From positions 42,444 through 106,443 of the forward strand of contig NZ_KB894129.1 of assembly GCF_000374365.1 (NCBI RefSeq): a stretch of 64,000 nt of DNA, written 5' to 3'. Positions 40,888 through 50,191 of the stretch are shown in pieces. Position 1 is the stretch's first letter. Each line of letters opens with the position of its first letter. Both the position numbers and the translations under genes were made by a program. The notes below the pieces were generated by a model. That model did not search any database, had not been told where the DNA came from, and saw nothing but the letters and a program-made list of their open reading frames with translations. This DNA comes from Bacteroides gallinarum DSM 18171 = JCM 13658. Lineage in GTDB: Bacteria; Bacteroidota; Bacteroidia; Bacteroidales; Bacteroidaceae.

Positions 40888-42009
40888 ATGAGATTTACAG
40901 TATCATCAACCGCAATGGCGAACAAACTGGCTGCAATGGCCAAAGTAATGAACAACAAACCGGCACTGCCCATCCTTTCCACGTTCATGCTGGAGGTGAA
41001 AGAAGACACACCGCTGGAAGTGACCGCCTCCGATTTGGAATGTGTATGGCACGGCTCGCTGGATATTACAGGACAGGAGGGAACAGGCAAAGTGTGCATC
41101 ACGGCGTCCACCTTGTTGGAGGCAGTGAGAAATCTGCCCGAACAGCCGATTACCTTCACCATTAATGATAATGACAAAAGCGTGACCATCCACTATTTGA
41201 ACGGACATTACGACATGGCAGGGTTTGCCAGCGATGAATATCCCATGATGCAAGAAGAGAGTGACATTCGCTTCGACATGGACGCTGCCACATTATGCAA
41301 TTCCATTGACCAATCGCTTTATGCCGTTTCATACGATGCCCAGCGACCTGTAATGACAGGGATAAGCTACACTTTTGCAGGTGAAAAGGTGGAGTGTGCC
41401 GCCTCCGATGGACACAAGTTGGTGCGCAACACCTATCCCTTGGCAGGAAATGCGGAAGATTGCCGTTTCATCTTGTCGGCAAAGACAGCAAAGATTGTCA
41501 AGTTGTTGTTACAGAAGAAGGAGGGCAACGTGGAAGTGTCATACAACAAGCGGAACATTGTGTTCAAAACCGACACGGACAGCTTTAGCACACGGCTGAT
41601 AGAGGGGGTATATCCCAACTATAATGCCATTGTTCCTACCAACAGCGACAAGGAAGCAACCATCGACCGCCAAGCTTTGTTATCTGCCATCCGTCGTGTG
41701 GGCATATTCGCGGAAAGGACGAGCCGCCAGCTTGTATTGTCCTTTTCGGGAATGGCTTTGCTCCTCACAGGACATGACTTTGACAATGCCACTTCGGCCG
41801 AGGAAACCGTATTCTGTGCCTATCAAGGGGATGAAATCCGTATTGCTTTCCACGCCGAGAACCTCAAAATGGTACTGGAGAACATAGATGCAGCCGAAGT
41901 ACGCTTCCGCATGAGCGAAGCCTGCCGTGCCGCCATCATCGAACCAGTATCAAGCGATGGCCAGTCGGAACACTTGGCTTTGCTGATGCCGATGATGTTG
42001 CCCGAGTGA
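40888..42009 (+). CDS. DNA polymerase III beta subunit homologue (sliding clamp)
   Basis: The 373-aa protein is a full-length bacterial sliding clamp with three similar domains (MRFTVSSTAMANKLAAMAKV, LPILSTFMLEVKEDTPLEVT, RPVMTGISYTFAGEKVECAA then SDGHKLVR, FSTRLIEGVYPNYNAIVP) and a C-terminus LALLMPMMLPE like the usual YLVMPMRL. It is an extra clamp carried by the element rather than a chromosomal dnaN with oriC neighbours. It could tether polymerases, including the element's own UmuC, to its DNA. It stands behind leader copy 6. Confidence 0.9.
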   Translation: MRFTVSSTAMANKLAAMAKVMNNKPALPILSTFMLEVKEDTPLEVTASDLECVWHGSLDITGQEGTGKVCITASTLLEAVRNLPEQPITFTINDNDKSVTIHYLNGHYDMAGFASDEYPMMQEESDIRFDMDAATLCNSIDQSLYAVSYDAQRPVMTGISYTFAGEKVECAASDGHKLVRNTYPLAGNAEDCRFILSAKTAKIVKLLLQKKEGNVEVSYNKRNIVFKTDTDSFSTRLIEGVYPNYNAIVPTNSDKEATIDRQALLSAIRRVGIFAERTSRQLVLSFSGMALLLTGHDFDNATSAEETVFCAYQGDEIRIAFHAENLKMVLENIDAAEVRFRMSEACRAAIIEPVSSDGQSEHLALLMPMMLPE

Positions 42010-42020
42010 CACAACAAAAA

Positions 42021-42047
42021 GTACAGGGTGTTCCCAATGCCCTGTAC
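42021..42047 (+). terminator. Hairpin after the sliding-clamp gene
   Basis: GTACAGGG (42021-42028) pairs with CCCTGTAC (42040-42047) over 8 bp, 12 nt after the clamp stop. There is no strong T-run. It may end or attenuate transcription before the YubB-like gene. Confidence 0.45.
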
Positions 42048-42088
42048 CCCATCCAAACATATTATCTAACCAACAAACATTTACAATC

Positions 42089-42667
42089 ATGCCTAATTGG
42101 TGTAACACATCCCTTGTATTCAAGGGTGACAAACAAGAAATCAAAACCCTTTACCAAACGATGAAAAGGTTGGAAAGGCGCAAAACTCCATTGGTAGAAA
42201 ACGGCTTTGGTACAAACTGGCTGGGATGCCTTGTCGAAGCCTTGGGTGGCCATTGGAAAGAAACCTATTGCCGAGGCACATGGTTTTCTTTGGAATGTCA
42301 AGGGAATATTCTGCGTATGGAAACCGAAACTGCTTGGTCACCCTGCATCGAAACATACGACTTCATCTGTCAAAAATTTCCATCACTGAACTATTACTAC
42401 CGCTCCGAAGAACCGATGATGGCGGAATACATGACTAATGATAGCGATGGACGTTATTTCAAAGAGCGTTACAACGCGGACGTGAATGTTCCTGATGGAG
42501 AATTTATGGTGGAGTATTTTAACCGTATGGAAGAAGCCCTGCAATGGATAGCTGAAATAAGCAAGTGCGATATACAGTCGGAAGAAGATGTGGAAGCCCT
42601 CAATGAGCAATGGCATACTGGCGACAATGAGGGATATTGTTACCTGCATCATTACCGAATAGCCTAA
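42089..42667 (+). CDS. YubB ferredoxin-like / DUF1281-type protein
   Basis: The N-terminus MPNWCNTSLVFKGDKQEIKT is the signature of DUF1281/YubB ferredoxin-like proteins found on plasmids and conjugative elements. The 192-aa protein ends NEGYCYLHHYRIA. The function is unknown. It lies 79 bp after the clamp gene on the same strand and may share its leader. Confidence 0.65.
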   Translation: MPNWCNTSLVFKGDKQEIKTLYQTMKRLERRKTPLVENGFGTNWLGCLVEALGGHWKETYCRGTWFSLECQGNILRMETETAWSPCIETYDFICQKFPSLNYYYRSEEPMMAEYMTNDSDGRYFKERYNADVNVPDGEFMVEYFNRMEEALQWIAEISKCDIQSEEDVEALNEQWHTGDNEGYCYLHHYRIA

Positions 42668-42834
42668 ACAGGCTCAAATCAAACGGATGGTGCGGTTCAT
42701 GGGATGCCTTACAGGTTTCCCATGCCGCATAAGCCGTCCATACATAGGTTGCCACATATTTTGTTGGCAATAATCACATGATAGAAAACGGGATATGGTT
42801 TATATTTGTTTATTTTGCATAGAAAATCACCGAT

Positions 42835-43896
42835 ATGAACAAACGAAACATTATATTGGAAGATGGCGGCAATGCCGTGGCAAGTTGCCCGGTCATTGTT
42901 TCCGCAAGCCGCAGCACCGACATTCCGGCGTTTTATGCCGACTGGTTTTTCCATCGCCTCCAAGTAGGTTACTCGGTATGGACAAACCCTTTCAGCAAAG
43001 TCCGGAGTTACGTATCTTACAAGGATACAAGGTTTATCATATTTTGGTCGAAGAACCCGTACCCCTTGTTGCCTTATTTGGATATTCTGCGAGGAAAGGG
43101 CATAGGGTGTTATATACAATACACATTAAACGATTACGAACTCGAACGCTTGGAAACAGGTGTTCCTCCATTGGTGGAGCGCATAGACACGTTCAAGAAA
43201 CTGGCCACACGTTTAGGCAAGAAAGCCGTGATATGGCGTTTCGACCCCATGCTGCTCATGGAAAGCCTCTCCTTGGACGGCTTGCTTGATAAGGTGGAAC
43301 GCATAGGTGACCAACTCAAGGGATATACCGAAAAAATGGTGTTCAGCTATGCCGACATCGCTAACTATAGAAAGGTAAAATCCAATTTAGACAAGAGCGG
43401 GATATGTTACAGGGAATGGACGGAAGGGCAGATGGTTGAATTTGCAGAACGCCTTTCCGAGTTGAACAAGACGAATGGTTGGAATTATGCCTTGGCGACT
43501 TGCGGTGAAAAGGTGGAGCTTGCCCGGTATGGCATAGCTCATAACCGTTGCATCGATGCCGACCTCATCGCCCGCTTGGCTTGGCAGGACAAGACGTTGA
43601 TGAAGCACATGGGTGTCGAAGTCAAAGAAATAACCTCGCACGGCCTGTTTGATGACGGCTTGTTGCCGCCAGGTGCCATACCATTGCCGGGAAATCGGTA
43701 TTTCATAAGCCGACATAAGAAAGACCCAGGCCAACGCCTGTTTTGTGGCTGCATGGCTTCCAAGGACATCGGGGAGTATGACACCTGCCCCCATCTTTGT
43801 GAATACTGCTATGCCAATTCCTCTAAACCTTCGGCATTGGCTAACTGGGAGCGGCATCAAAATAATAAATTTTCAGAAACAATTACAGGTAAATAA
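42835..43896 (+). CDS. DUF1848 family protein with Cys cluster
   Basis: The 353-aa protein has the DUF1848 start (CPVIVSASRSTDIPAFYADW) and a C-terminal cysteine cluster, CGCMASKDIGEYDTCPHLCE then YCYAN, that probably binds an iron-sulphur cluster. The family is thought to be related to radical-SAM/spore-photoproduct-lyase-like enzymes; the reaction is unknown. The next small gene starts in its stop codon. The 167 bp before it contain no gene. Confidence 0.82.
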   Translation: MNKRNIILEDGGNAVASCPVIVSASRSTDIPAFYADWFFHRLQVGYSVWTNPFSKVRSYVSYKDTRFIIFWSKNPYPLLPYLDILRGKGIGCYIQYTLNDYELERLETGVPPLVERIDTFKKLATRLGKKAVIWRFDPMLLMESLSLDGLLDKVERIGDQLKGYTEKMVFSYADIANYRKVKSNLDKSGICYREWTEGQMVEFAERLSELNKTNGWNYALATCGEKVELARYGIAHNRCIDADLIARLAWQDKTLMKHMGVEVKEITSHGLFDDGLLPPGAIPLPGNRYFISRHKKDPGQRLFCGCMASKDIGEYDTCPHLCEYCYANSSKPSALANWERHQNNKFSETITGK

Positions 43897-44087
43897 TGGC
43901 TATGGGCAAATATGATTTTATCAAGAAGGGTGCCACAGTCTATTGGCATGACCCGGATGGCGGTTTATCGGATGGGGAGTATGAGATAATATCTGCTCCT
44001 GAAGAAATTGAAGAGGACAGCATCATTTTAATAGCTTCCGATTGTTCGGAGGCAGAAGTTTTCCCCACGGAATTGTCCTGTTGCTGA
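43896..44087 (+). CDS. Small acidic protein coupled to the DUF1848 gene (63 aa)
   Basis: The ATG overlaps the DUF1848 stop by one base (taATG). The 63-aa product (MAMGKYDFIKKGATVYWHDP ... PTELSCC) reads as a small SH3-like beta-barrel (GATVYWHDPDGG, YEIISAPEE). It may assist the DUF1848 protein; no family is recognised with certainty. Confidence 0.65.
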   Translation: MAMGKYDFIKKGATVYWHDPDGGLSDGEYEIISAPEEIEEDSIILIASDCSEAEVFPTELSCC

Positions 44088-44113
44088 AATGAAATTACAA
44101 AAATTGGAAATGG

Positions 44114-44144
44114 GTCAGCCGTTGGGAAATACCCCACGGCTGAC
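44114..44144. terminator. Hairpin between convergent genes
   Basis: GTCAGCCGT (44114-44122) pairs with ACGGCTGAC (44136-44144) and is followed by ATTTTG. It lies between the plus-strand DUF1848 unit and the minus-strand ArdC gene, the last gene of the long operon. Confidence 0.6.
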
Positions 44145-44190
44145 ATTTTGATACATGATACAGCATCCGTTTGCAAGAACGATTCCTATT

Positions 44191-45375
44191 TTACCTACCT
44201 CGGCGATATGGCACATAGTCTTCCGCTATAGCCCCCACCAGTTCCCTGTCCTCATGCGCCACCTCCTGCGTATTGCCGTCACCGTCCACATCCATGATGT
44301 CCGGCTTGGCTTCGATGCGTTCTTGCACGGCATCAATCTGCTGCGAAATCATCGAGGTAGCCCTTTTTACATCGAACAAGGTCGTTTTCAAGAACTCCGG
44401 TGATTCCTGCAAGCTACCCAGCCACGATTTCAAGTAAGCCGCTGATTCCTCTTTTATCTGTTTTACCATGCCATACCGCGAGGCCAACAGCGCACTGCCC
44501 AGTTCGGCCACCAATTCTTCCCTTGCATACTCCTCCGACCCAAATGCGGCAGGTTTCAAACGGTTCAACCGGCTTTCATGCCCGGAGCTGTGAGTCATTT
44601 CATGCAGCATGGTACCGTAATAGGACTCCCCATCTACAAACTGCGACTTTTCAGGGATAACAATTTCGTCTTTGCTGATACTGTAATACGCACGGTCTTG
44701 GTGCATGGGGCGAATGGGGCACACCCATAGCCCTTTATCCACCATTTCGTCCAATGGGGCGAACGAGAATGACTCACCTTCCAATTTTACGGGTGGTTTC
44801 AGTGCATTGGCAGACCGAATCTTCTCGTATAGTTCGGGACGAGCCTCGCGGAGGTTGGTCTGGTCCACATTGAATACGTTATATACGTTCATCTTCGGAT
44901 AGACATTGTACCGCTGCTTTTCCTCGTCCGACAGCCGCTTGTACTCGTCATATTTGATTTTCTCTTTCGTTTCCTTGTCCACTACGGTAAAGGTGGTGAT
45001 GAACACTGGAAACGATTTCTCACCTTTCTGCACGGATACCAACGGCAGCTTTTCCCCGTTCTCATCCACCAAAGGCTGACGCGAGCCGTCCTTCTTCTTG
45101 CTGTAATTGAGTGAAAGCGCGGCATCGAAGGTGCAAAATACAGGAAGCTCGTACCCCCTTTTCTCACATTCCAATGCCAACATGAGGGCATTCATCCCGT
45201 TGTACTCCCTGCCCGAAAGATTCTTTGGCCATTTCATCATGCCTTCTGTAAACCAAGGCTTCGACCAGTCCTTTTTCAAGGTGGAAATCTTTTCTATCAT
45301 CAGTTCCGTGAATCGTTCCAACGCCCGGTCTTCCGCCGACGGGCCATCCCTATGGTAATCATTCCTCTTTGCCAT
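44191..45375 (-). CDS. ArdC-like anti-restriction protein with zincin metallopeptidase domain
   Basis: The 394-aa protein joins an N-terminal ArdC-type single-strand-DNA-binding domain (WFTEGMMKWPKNLSGREYNG, NVYNVFNVDQTN) to a zincin metallopeptidase with MLHEMTHSSGHESRLNR (HExxH, about residues 264-275) and a downstream YAREELVAELGSALLA. ArdC proteins protect transferred DNA from restriction in the recipient. All zinc ligands appear intact. It is the last gene of the minus-strand operon and follows the OB-fold gene with 2 nt between. Confidence 0.85.
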   Translation of the reverse strand: MAKRNDYHRDGPSAEDRALERFTELMIEKISTLKKDWSKPWFTEGMMKWPKNLSGREYNGMNALMLALECEKRGYELPVFCTFDAALSLNYSKKKDGSRQPLVDENGEKLPLVSVQKGEKSFPVFITTFTVVDKETKEKIKYDEYKRLSDEEKQRYNVYPKMNVYNVFNVDQTNLREARPELYEKIRSANALKPPVKLEGESFSFAPLDEMVDKGLWVCPIRPMHQDRAYYSISKDEIVIPEKSQFVDGESYYGTMLHEMTHSSGHESRLNRLKPAAFGSEEYAREELVAELGSALLASRYGMVKQIKEESAAYLKSWLGSLQESPEFLKTTLFDVKRATSMISQQIDAVQERIEAKPDIMDVDGDGNTQEVAHEDRELVGAIAEDYVPYRRGR

Positions 45376-45377
45376 GC

Positions 45378-45995
45378 CTACGCTTGTGTTTGGTTGTTAT
45401 GCTCCTTTTTTACCCATTCTGCCAACTCTTCCACCCGGCAAGCAATGTTGAGTTTGTCAAGGTAGGCTGACAGTTCCAGCTTGCCTTTGGCTGTTATACC
45501 TGTCTTGGGTACAAGGAATGCCTCCCGCTCAGCTGAGAAACGGATGAAACGCACCCAAGTGAAAGCGAAGGCATCGCCATCTTTCTCGGTACTGAAAGCC
45601 GAGAACACCAGATACTTGCCGCCTTTTTTATCAGTCTTTTCCTCCACCTGCTTGCCGATGGTGCCGCGAAATTCAATGTCGCCCTCTATGTTGTCCTTGT
45701 CGGATGCAGGGGTAAAATCCACTGCATCGGCATGGAAATTCAAGTATAGGTTGTCGCTGCGCTTGCGAAAAGTGAGCGTGCCTCGCATTTCTACCTTTGT
45801 ACCCACAGCATATGGGTTGGTGTCCGATTCACCTCCATCCATTGACACGGAGATTTCCACTTGCTTGCCCGCTCCCGACTTGGCGGGAATGGTGGTCTTG
45901 ACACCAAAGCAGATGAATGTTTGTCCCTCGCTATTGGTCCGCACCGTCGCCGCCCGGCTGACCGTGCCGTTGATTGTCACATTGCATTTAATCAT
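45378..45995 (-). CDS. OB-fold, SSB-like protein (205 aa)
   Basis: Two SSB-like beta-barrels can be made out: VTINGTVSRAATVRTNSEGQ with VEMRGTLTFRKRSDNLYLNF, and GDIEFRGTIGKQVEEKTDKK with KYLVFSAFSTEKDG and FTWVRFIRF. It probably binds single-stranded DNA or a partner of it. It is not a classical SSB. It directly precedes the ArdC gene, which fits joint protection of transferred DNA. Confidence 0.65.
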   Translation of the reverse strand: MIKCNVTINGTVSRAATVRTNSEGQTFICFGVKTTIPAKSGAGKQVEISVSMDGGESDTNPYAVGTKVEMRGTLTFRKRSDNLYLNFHADAVDFTPASDKDNIEGDIEFRGTIGKQVEEKTDKKGGKYLVFSAFSTEKDGDAFAFTWVRFIRFSAEREAFLVPKTGITAKGKLELSAYLDKLNIACRVEELAEWVKKEHNNQTQA

Positions 45996-46036
45996 ATGGT
46001 TATCCTTTATTGGTGATGTATTCGATATTTTGTCTA

Positions 46037-47506
46037 TTATCTCATTTGCAGGTTCTCGCCTTGTCCGTTACGTTGTTCCATTCCCTGCTCATAGTTCCGA
46101 GCCACTTGCCCGGAAAGGGCGATGCCGCCCACAATTGCCGCCACTTGGCTGCGTTTCTGTTCTGCCGTGGTACCCGTATCGGAAAGGACAAGGGAAAGGC
46201 GGTTCATCTCCGATGCGGTCAGTTCATGCGAGAAACTGCCGTCGCCACTGTCGATATGCAAGATGGGGCGGCCGTTGTCCTGCACCTCCAACACGCACTC
46301 CTTGCAGGCGGGCAGCAATGCCGAGAGGTCGATGCGTTTGCTCAAGGCCGCTTCGGTAGCCATCCTCATCTGTTCCTCCTTATTGTCAATCTGCATGGCG
46401 AGAGCCATAAGCGAGGTGAACATAGTAATGGCCATTTCCACAATGGGGTCAGTACCGTAACCGAGGTGCTCGTTGCTGTCCTCCGATGAAAGTAATTTCT
46501 TCATCCACTCATCCGGTGACAGGCCTGCGTCAATAGCCGTGCCGTCTGTGGCTTTGTATTTTGCCAATAAATCCTTGCCATCGTGCAGCAGTTGCAGGTT
46601 AATCTTCCCCTTTTGGGCAATCTCAGCCAAATATGCCGCAGGGTCGATGTCACGCCTTGTACCGTCGGTGGAGAGTTGCGCCACACCGAATTGGAGGTTG
46701 TCACTTGACACGCCCACTTGCTGCCCGGCGTTTACCGTATCGCCCACTTTGGCATGGGTGCTCGTCAGGCCTTGGTAGCTGACCTGATAAGTGGTTCCAT
46801 CTGCCCGTGCATACTCCACGGTCAATGATTTGCCGGCATCCACTGCCACGACCTTGCCATTGTCTTCCGTGGCCAATACGGCTTCATTGTCCGTTGGAAG
46901 AGTGATGCTGCGCTGTTCGCCAAACGGCACAGTCACCAACAGAAACTCTGCCCGTTCCAACGGAAAGGCATAATCCTTGCTCTCTCCGGCAAGGTGGCTG
47001 TCCCTATCCTCACCCGGTGTCCGGCCTTGCGCTTTCATCTCTTCCATCACCATGCGGTCGTACTTGTCAAGCCCGTTCCGCTCAATGATGCCGATGAGCG
47101 AGGCAGCGTAGTTGCCTCCCGTGGCATATCCCGCTTGTTCCAGTCCTTTCGCCCAGCCTTGGTAGTCATCAGCTTGCAGGTCGAAACAACCGGTGTACCG
47201 CTGGTTCTCCGAAAGGAAGCGTGAATGGTGTTCGTAGGAATCGGCCACGCTGTCATAGCTGCAAAACTTCTCATTGGGTTTGTCATCTGTGTACAAGCCA
47301 TACTTGCCGCCACCGTCCAACCAGCCTTGCGTGGCCTTGATGCCGAAATGGTTGTTCTCTTTCTTTGCCAAGGTGCTTTCGCCGTTGCTGCTTTCCAAAA
47401 TGCCCTGTGCCAGTGTCACGGAGGCCGGAATCCCATACCGACGCATCTGCTCCATCGCATATGCTGCGTATCGCTCCGCGTATGTTTCGTTCTTGCTTTT
47501 GCCCAT
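46037..47506 (-). CDS. Peptidoglycan hydrolase: GH73 glucosaminidase with M23-like module
   Basis: The N-terminal 150 residues are a GH73-type glucosaminidase (YGIPASVTLAQGILESSNGE then STLAKKENNHFGIKATQGW, YDSVADSYEHHSRFL, YATGGNYAASLIGIIERNGL). The middle has a lysostaphin-type M23-like fold (TYQVSYQGLTSTHAKVGDTV, NAGQQVGVSSDNLQFGVAQL) in which the metal-binding histidines look incomplete. The C-terminal third is helical and unassigned. Such enzymes open the cell wall for mating pores. The ATG at 47506 is chosen over an upstream TTG. No signal peptide is seen. Confidence 0.78.
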   Translation of the reverse strand: MGKSKNETYAERYAAYAMEQMRRYGIPASVTLAQGILESSNGESTLAKKENNHFGIKATQGWLDGGGKYGLYTDDKPNEKFCSYDSVADSYEHHSRFLSENQRYTGCFDLQADDYQGWAKGLEQAGYATGGNYAASLIGIIERNGLDKYDRMVMEEMKAQGRTPGEDRDSHLAGESKDYAFPLERAEFLLVTVPFGEQRSITLPTDNEAVLATEDNGKVVAVDAGKSLTVEYARADGTTYQVSYQGLTSTHAKVGDTVNAGQQVGVSSDNLQFGVAQLSTDGTRRDIDPAAYLAEIAQKGKINLQLLHDGKDLLAKYKATDGTAIDAGLSPDEWMKKLLSSEDSNEHLGYGTDPIVEMAITMFTSLMALAMQIDNKEEQMRMATEAALSKRIDLSALLPACKECVLEVQDNGRPILHIDSGDGSFSHELTASEMNRLSLVLSDTGTTAEQKRSQVAAIVGGIALSGQVARNYEQGMEQRNGQGENLQMR

Positions 47507-47537
47507 ATCCAAATCTTATGATTATCAATACCTGTTA

Positions 47538-50174
47538 TTATCGTCCACGACCCATACGTACCTCATTCTCCTTGCTTATTGTCTGCTCGGGGTTCTCCAA
47601 CTGGTCACAGATGGCTACCCGTTGTCCAGCTCGGATAAGTTTGGGAAGATGGGTGTCCAAATCCCCGAAGGGGAAGGAAACGATGTCTGCTTTATCTCCA
47701 TGTACTACATCAAGTCCTAATATCCGTGAGGCGGTCTGTGCGTCTTCCTTATAGGCCACATAGTTGTCGCCGGTCCGGAACAGCAGCACGGCATCGGGGT
47801 GCTTGCCTTTAAGTTGGTCGTACTGTTCCTGCATGGCCGGGGTAAATGGTTGTCCCTTGGCGTTGGCATCAAATGCTATGCGGGTTTGTTCCCCTTGATG
47901 GGATTCTTGTGATTGGGCCTGTGCGTTTGCCTGTTGCAACACATCGGCAAAGAGCTTGGCTGCCAGACAGGTCTTATATTCGGCCATATCCTCCGCCGCC
48001 CACATTCGTTGCCACTGCTGGGGTGTCACCAGCCTCGGCTGCACTTTCTCTATGCCGTCGATGACCGGGGCGCAGAGAATGCGCTCGTCCTTGGTGCGGA
48101 AGATATTCACCCGCTTGATTTTGGACAGGTCGGCATTCTCGGCGGGACCAGCAAACAAGTCCACTTTCAGTTCCGGCCTGTTCTGTGCCAGGGCGTAGTA
48201 TTTGTTAGCCAAGTCGTGGCGGACTTCGGCAGATGCTTCTTGTTGACCTTGTTTGATGGTGGTAAAGAAACGGTTGACATCCTCTTTGTCGGGATAGACG
48301 CTGAATGACGTTTCTCCCTGCGGTTTGAGGTACAACGCCCAGCGTCCGTCATCGTCACGCAACATCTGTATGCGGTCGAACTGTACGGAGGTTGCGTTTT
48401 CTACCGCTTCCGACACGTCGATGTACGAGAGTGTCCGCAGTTCCTTGCCCTCCAATTTGGCCGTGGTTACCTCCTTGCCCTCAAAATAACTGTCATCGGG
48501 ACGGAAGCCCAGCAAGCCATCCTTGTTGAAGAAGCGGACGAATGTAGCCCCTTGCGCCCGCAAGGCACTCTCGATACGTGTTTTGGAGAAGCCGGGCAGG
48601 TTGTTCGTCACCGCCTTTGCCCCGCGTTCAGACCGCTCTTGGGCGTTCATCACCTCGTCCGGTGTCAAGCAGTATGGGCGTTTGTCGCCATCGGGAAAGG
48701 CCACATGGCCGCCCTCCAACGCTCCGGCCGGCAGCACGACATCCACGATGCCCGTCTGCTTGTCGCGCACGATGACCATCTCCTTGGTGGAGCGGTCGGG
48801 TATCCCCTTCAAGCTGTCCGACACCGTATAGCTGCCCTTGGTATTCCACTCGGCGGGCATATATTCCTTGCAGGACTCCGCCATCTGTGTGCCGTAATGG
48901 ACGGCTTCGGTAAAGGCGATTTCCATCACTTCAGGGTCTTCATCATGCACCTTTAACAACGCTTCCTCCACTTTCTTGTCATAGAAGCCCAGATTGAACT
49001 TTTCCAGGAACGCCTGTTTCTCGGCGGGAGAGGCGAAATTCCGGCTGTCCACACCCATGCCTCCCTTGCGGATGATGTCGATCAGAATGGCGCTCTCCCT
49101 TGAATCCACTTGCGGCTTCTGTTTCTCGCGCAATTCGGTGGTGCGCTTGTGATCAAGCAAGGTCGCGTATTCTATCTTCTCGCCACGCTCTGCCTTACGC
49201 ATCACCTCCACGGCATTGTTCACGTCCGTTTCGATGGCTTCCAACAGGGTGGGGTTCTCTTGCAGTTCCTGTGTCCAGTATTCCACCAAAGGCAGGCTCT
49301 CCGCTGACATTTTGGCCGGCAGGCCGAAGTCCATCATCTTCACTCCGGCAGCGAGTTCGGCCACCAGCCGTTCATATTTCACGGCATCTTCCGATGGTGC
49401 TTTCCCACCCTGCATCACCATGCCTTCACGGGCAAGGCGTTGCCGGTGGCCGGTGGCGCTTGCCACTTGGCGCACCAATTCCTGCACATAGTCGGGGTAA
49501 GAGGAAAAATGTTTTTGGTCTGGCATATAGACGGCATCCTTGGCGGTGTCGTAACGGGGTGTGCCGGTACCGTCCTTGCGTATGGGCACGAGGTTTTCCT
49601 TGATTTGCGCCACGAAATGGTTGACGGCATTCCGCAACTGCCGTTCTTCCGCTTTAAGATTGCCCCGGTCGTTGATGCCGCCGTGGTTCTCCAATAGGGC
49701 ACGGTAGGTTTCGGGAATGGAATCGGGCAGCGTGGTCTGGTCCACGTTGAACAGGATGCGTATCTCCCGGTTGCGCACCCCTTTGTATTGTTTCCGCTCT
49801 TCCTTGTCCAACTGGAGGTAGTCTTCCCTCGACATCGTGTCGCTCGGGTCATTGCGGTTGACGTACTTCTCCCATTTGTACCAATGGAACGGCACTCCTT
49901 TCTCGCCTTGCAGCACCGCCTCGCCGTGTTTCTTAGCTTCGTTGAACGAGAAATAGCGGGCGGTCTTGTAACCGCCACGGTCGGCGTGCATACCGAGTAT
50001 GAGGGCGTTGAACGGGCTGACTTCCGGACCTTTCGGGTAAAACCTTGGAGCCGTCCTGCCCGAAGCGTTCAACCAATAGCCGCCGCTGCTTGCCGCGCCA
50101 TTCAATGCGCCCGACAGCAGTTCCTTCTCCCGTTCCACGGCGGTTTTTTCTTGTGGGCTTTTGTCCTTGCTCAT
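47538..50174 (-). CDS. ArdC-related protein fused to a MutS domain-I-like module (878 aa)
   Basis: The first 330 residues resemble ArdC-type anti-restriction proteins (SPFNALILGMHADRGGYKTA, IRILFNVDQTTLP, YVQELVRQVASATGHRQRLA), but the HExxH zinc site is replaced by SATGHRQR, so peptidase activity is unlikely. A middle part resembles DUF3945-type regions. The C-terminal 120 residues match the mismatch-recognition domain of MutS (MQEQYDQLKGKHPDAVLLFR, TGDNYVAYKEDA, LPKLIRAGQRVAICDQLENP). Such fusions occur on Bacteroidales elements; their role is unknown, possibly recognition of distorted or single-stranded DNA. Confidence 0.75.
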   Translation of the reverse strand: MSKDKSPQEKTAVEREKELLSGALNGAASSGGYWLNASGRTAPRFYPKGPEVSPFNALILGMHADRGGYKTARYFSFNEAKKHGEAVLQGEKGVPFHWYKWEKYVNRNDPSDTMSREDYLQLDKEERKQYKGVRNREIRILFNVDQTTLPDSIPETYRALLENHGGINDRGNLKAEERQLRNAVNHFVAQIKENLVPIRKDGTGTPRYDTAKDAVYMPDQKHFSSYPDYVQELVRQVASATGHRQRLAREGMVMQGGKAPSEDAVKYERLVAELAAGVKMMDFGLPAKMSAESLPLVEYWTQELQENPTLLEAIETDVNNAVEVMRKAERGEKIEYATLLDHKRTTELREKQKPQVDSRESAILIDIIRKGGMGVDSRNFASPAEKQAFLEKFNLGFYDKKVEEALLKVHDEDPEVMEIAFTEAVHYGTQMAESCKEYMPAEWNTKGSYTVSDSLKGIPDRSTKEMVIVRDKQTGIVDVVLPAGALEGGHVAFPDGDKRPYCLTPDEVMNAQERSERGAKAVTNNLPGFSKTRIESALRAQGATFVRFFNKDGLLGFRPDDSYFEGKEVTTAKLEGKELRTLSYIDVSEAVENATSVQFDRIQMLRDDDGRWALYLKPQGETSFSVYPDKEDVNRFFTTIKQGQQEASAEVRHDLANKYYALAQNRPELKVDLFAGPAENADLSKIKRVNIFRTKDERILCAPVIDGIEKVQPRLVTPQQWQRMWAAEDMAEYKTCLAAKLFADVLQQANAQAQSQESHQGEQTRIAFDANAKGQPFTPAMQEQYDQLKGKHPDAVLLFRTGDNYVAYKEDAQTASRILGLDVVHGDKADIVSFPFGDLDTHLPKLIRAGQRVAICDQLENPEQTISKENEVRMGRGR

Positions 50175-50191
50175 ATATCTTCAGTTTAGTT

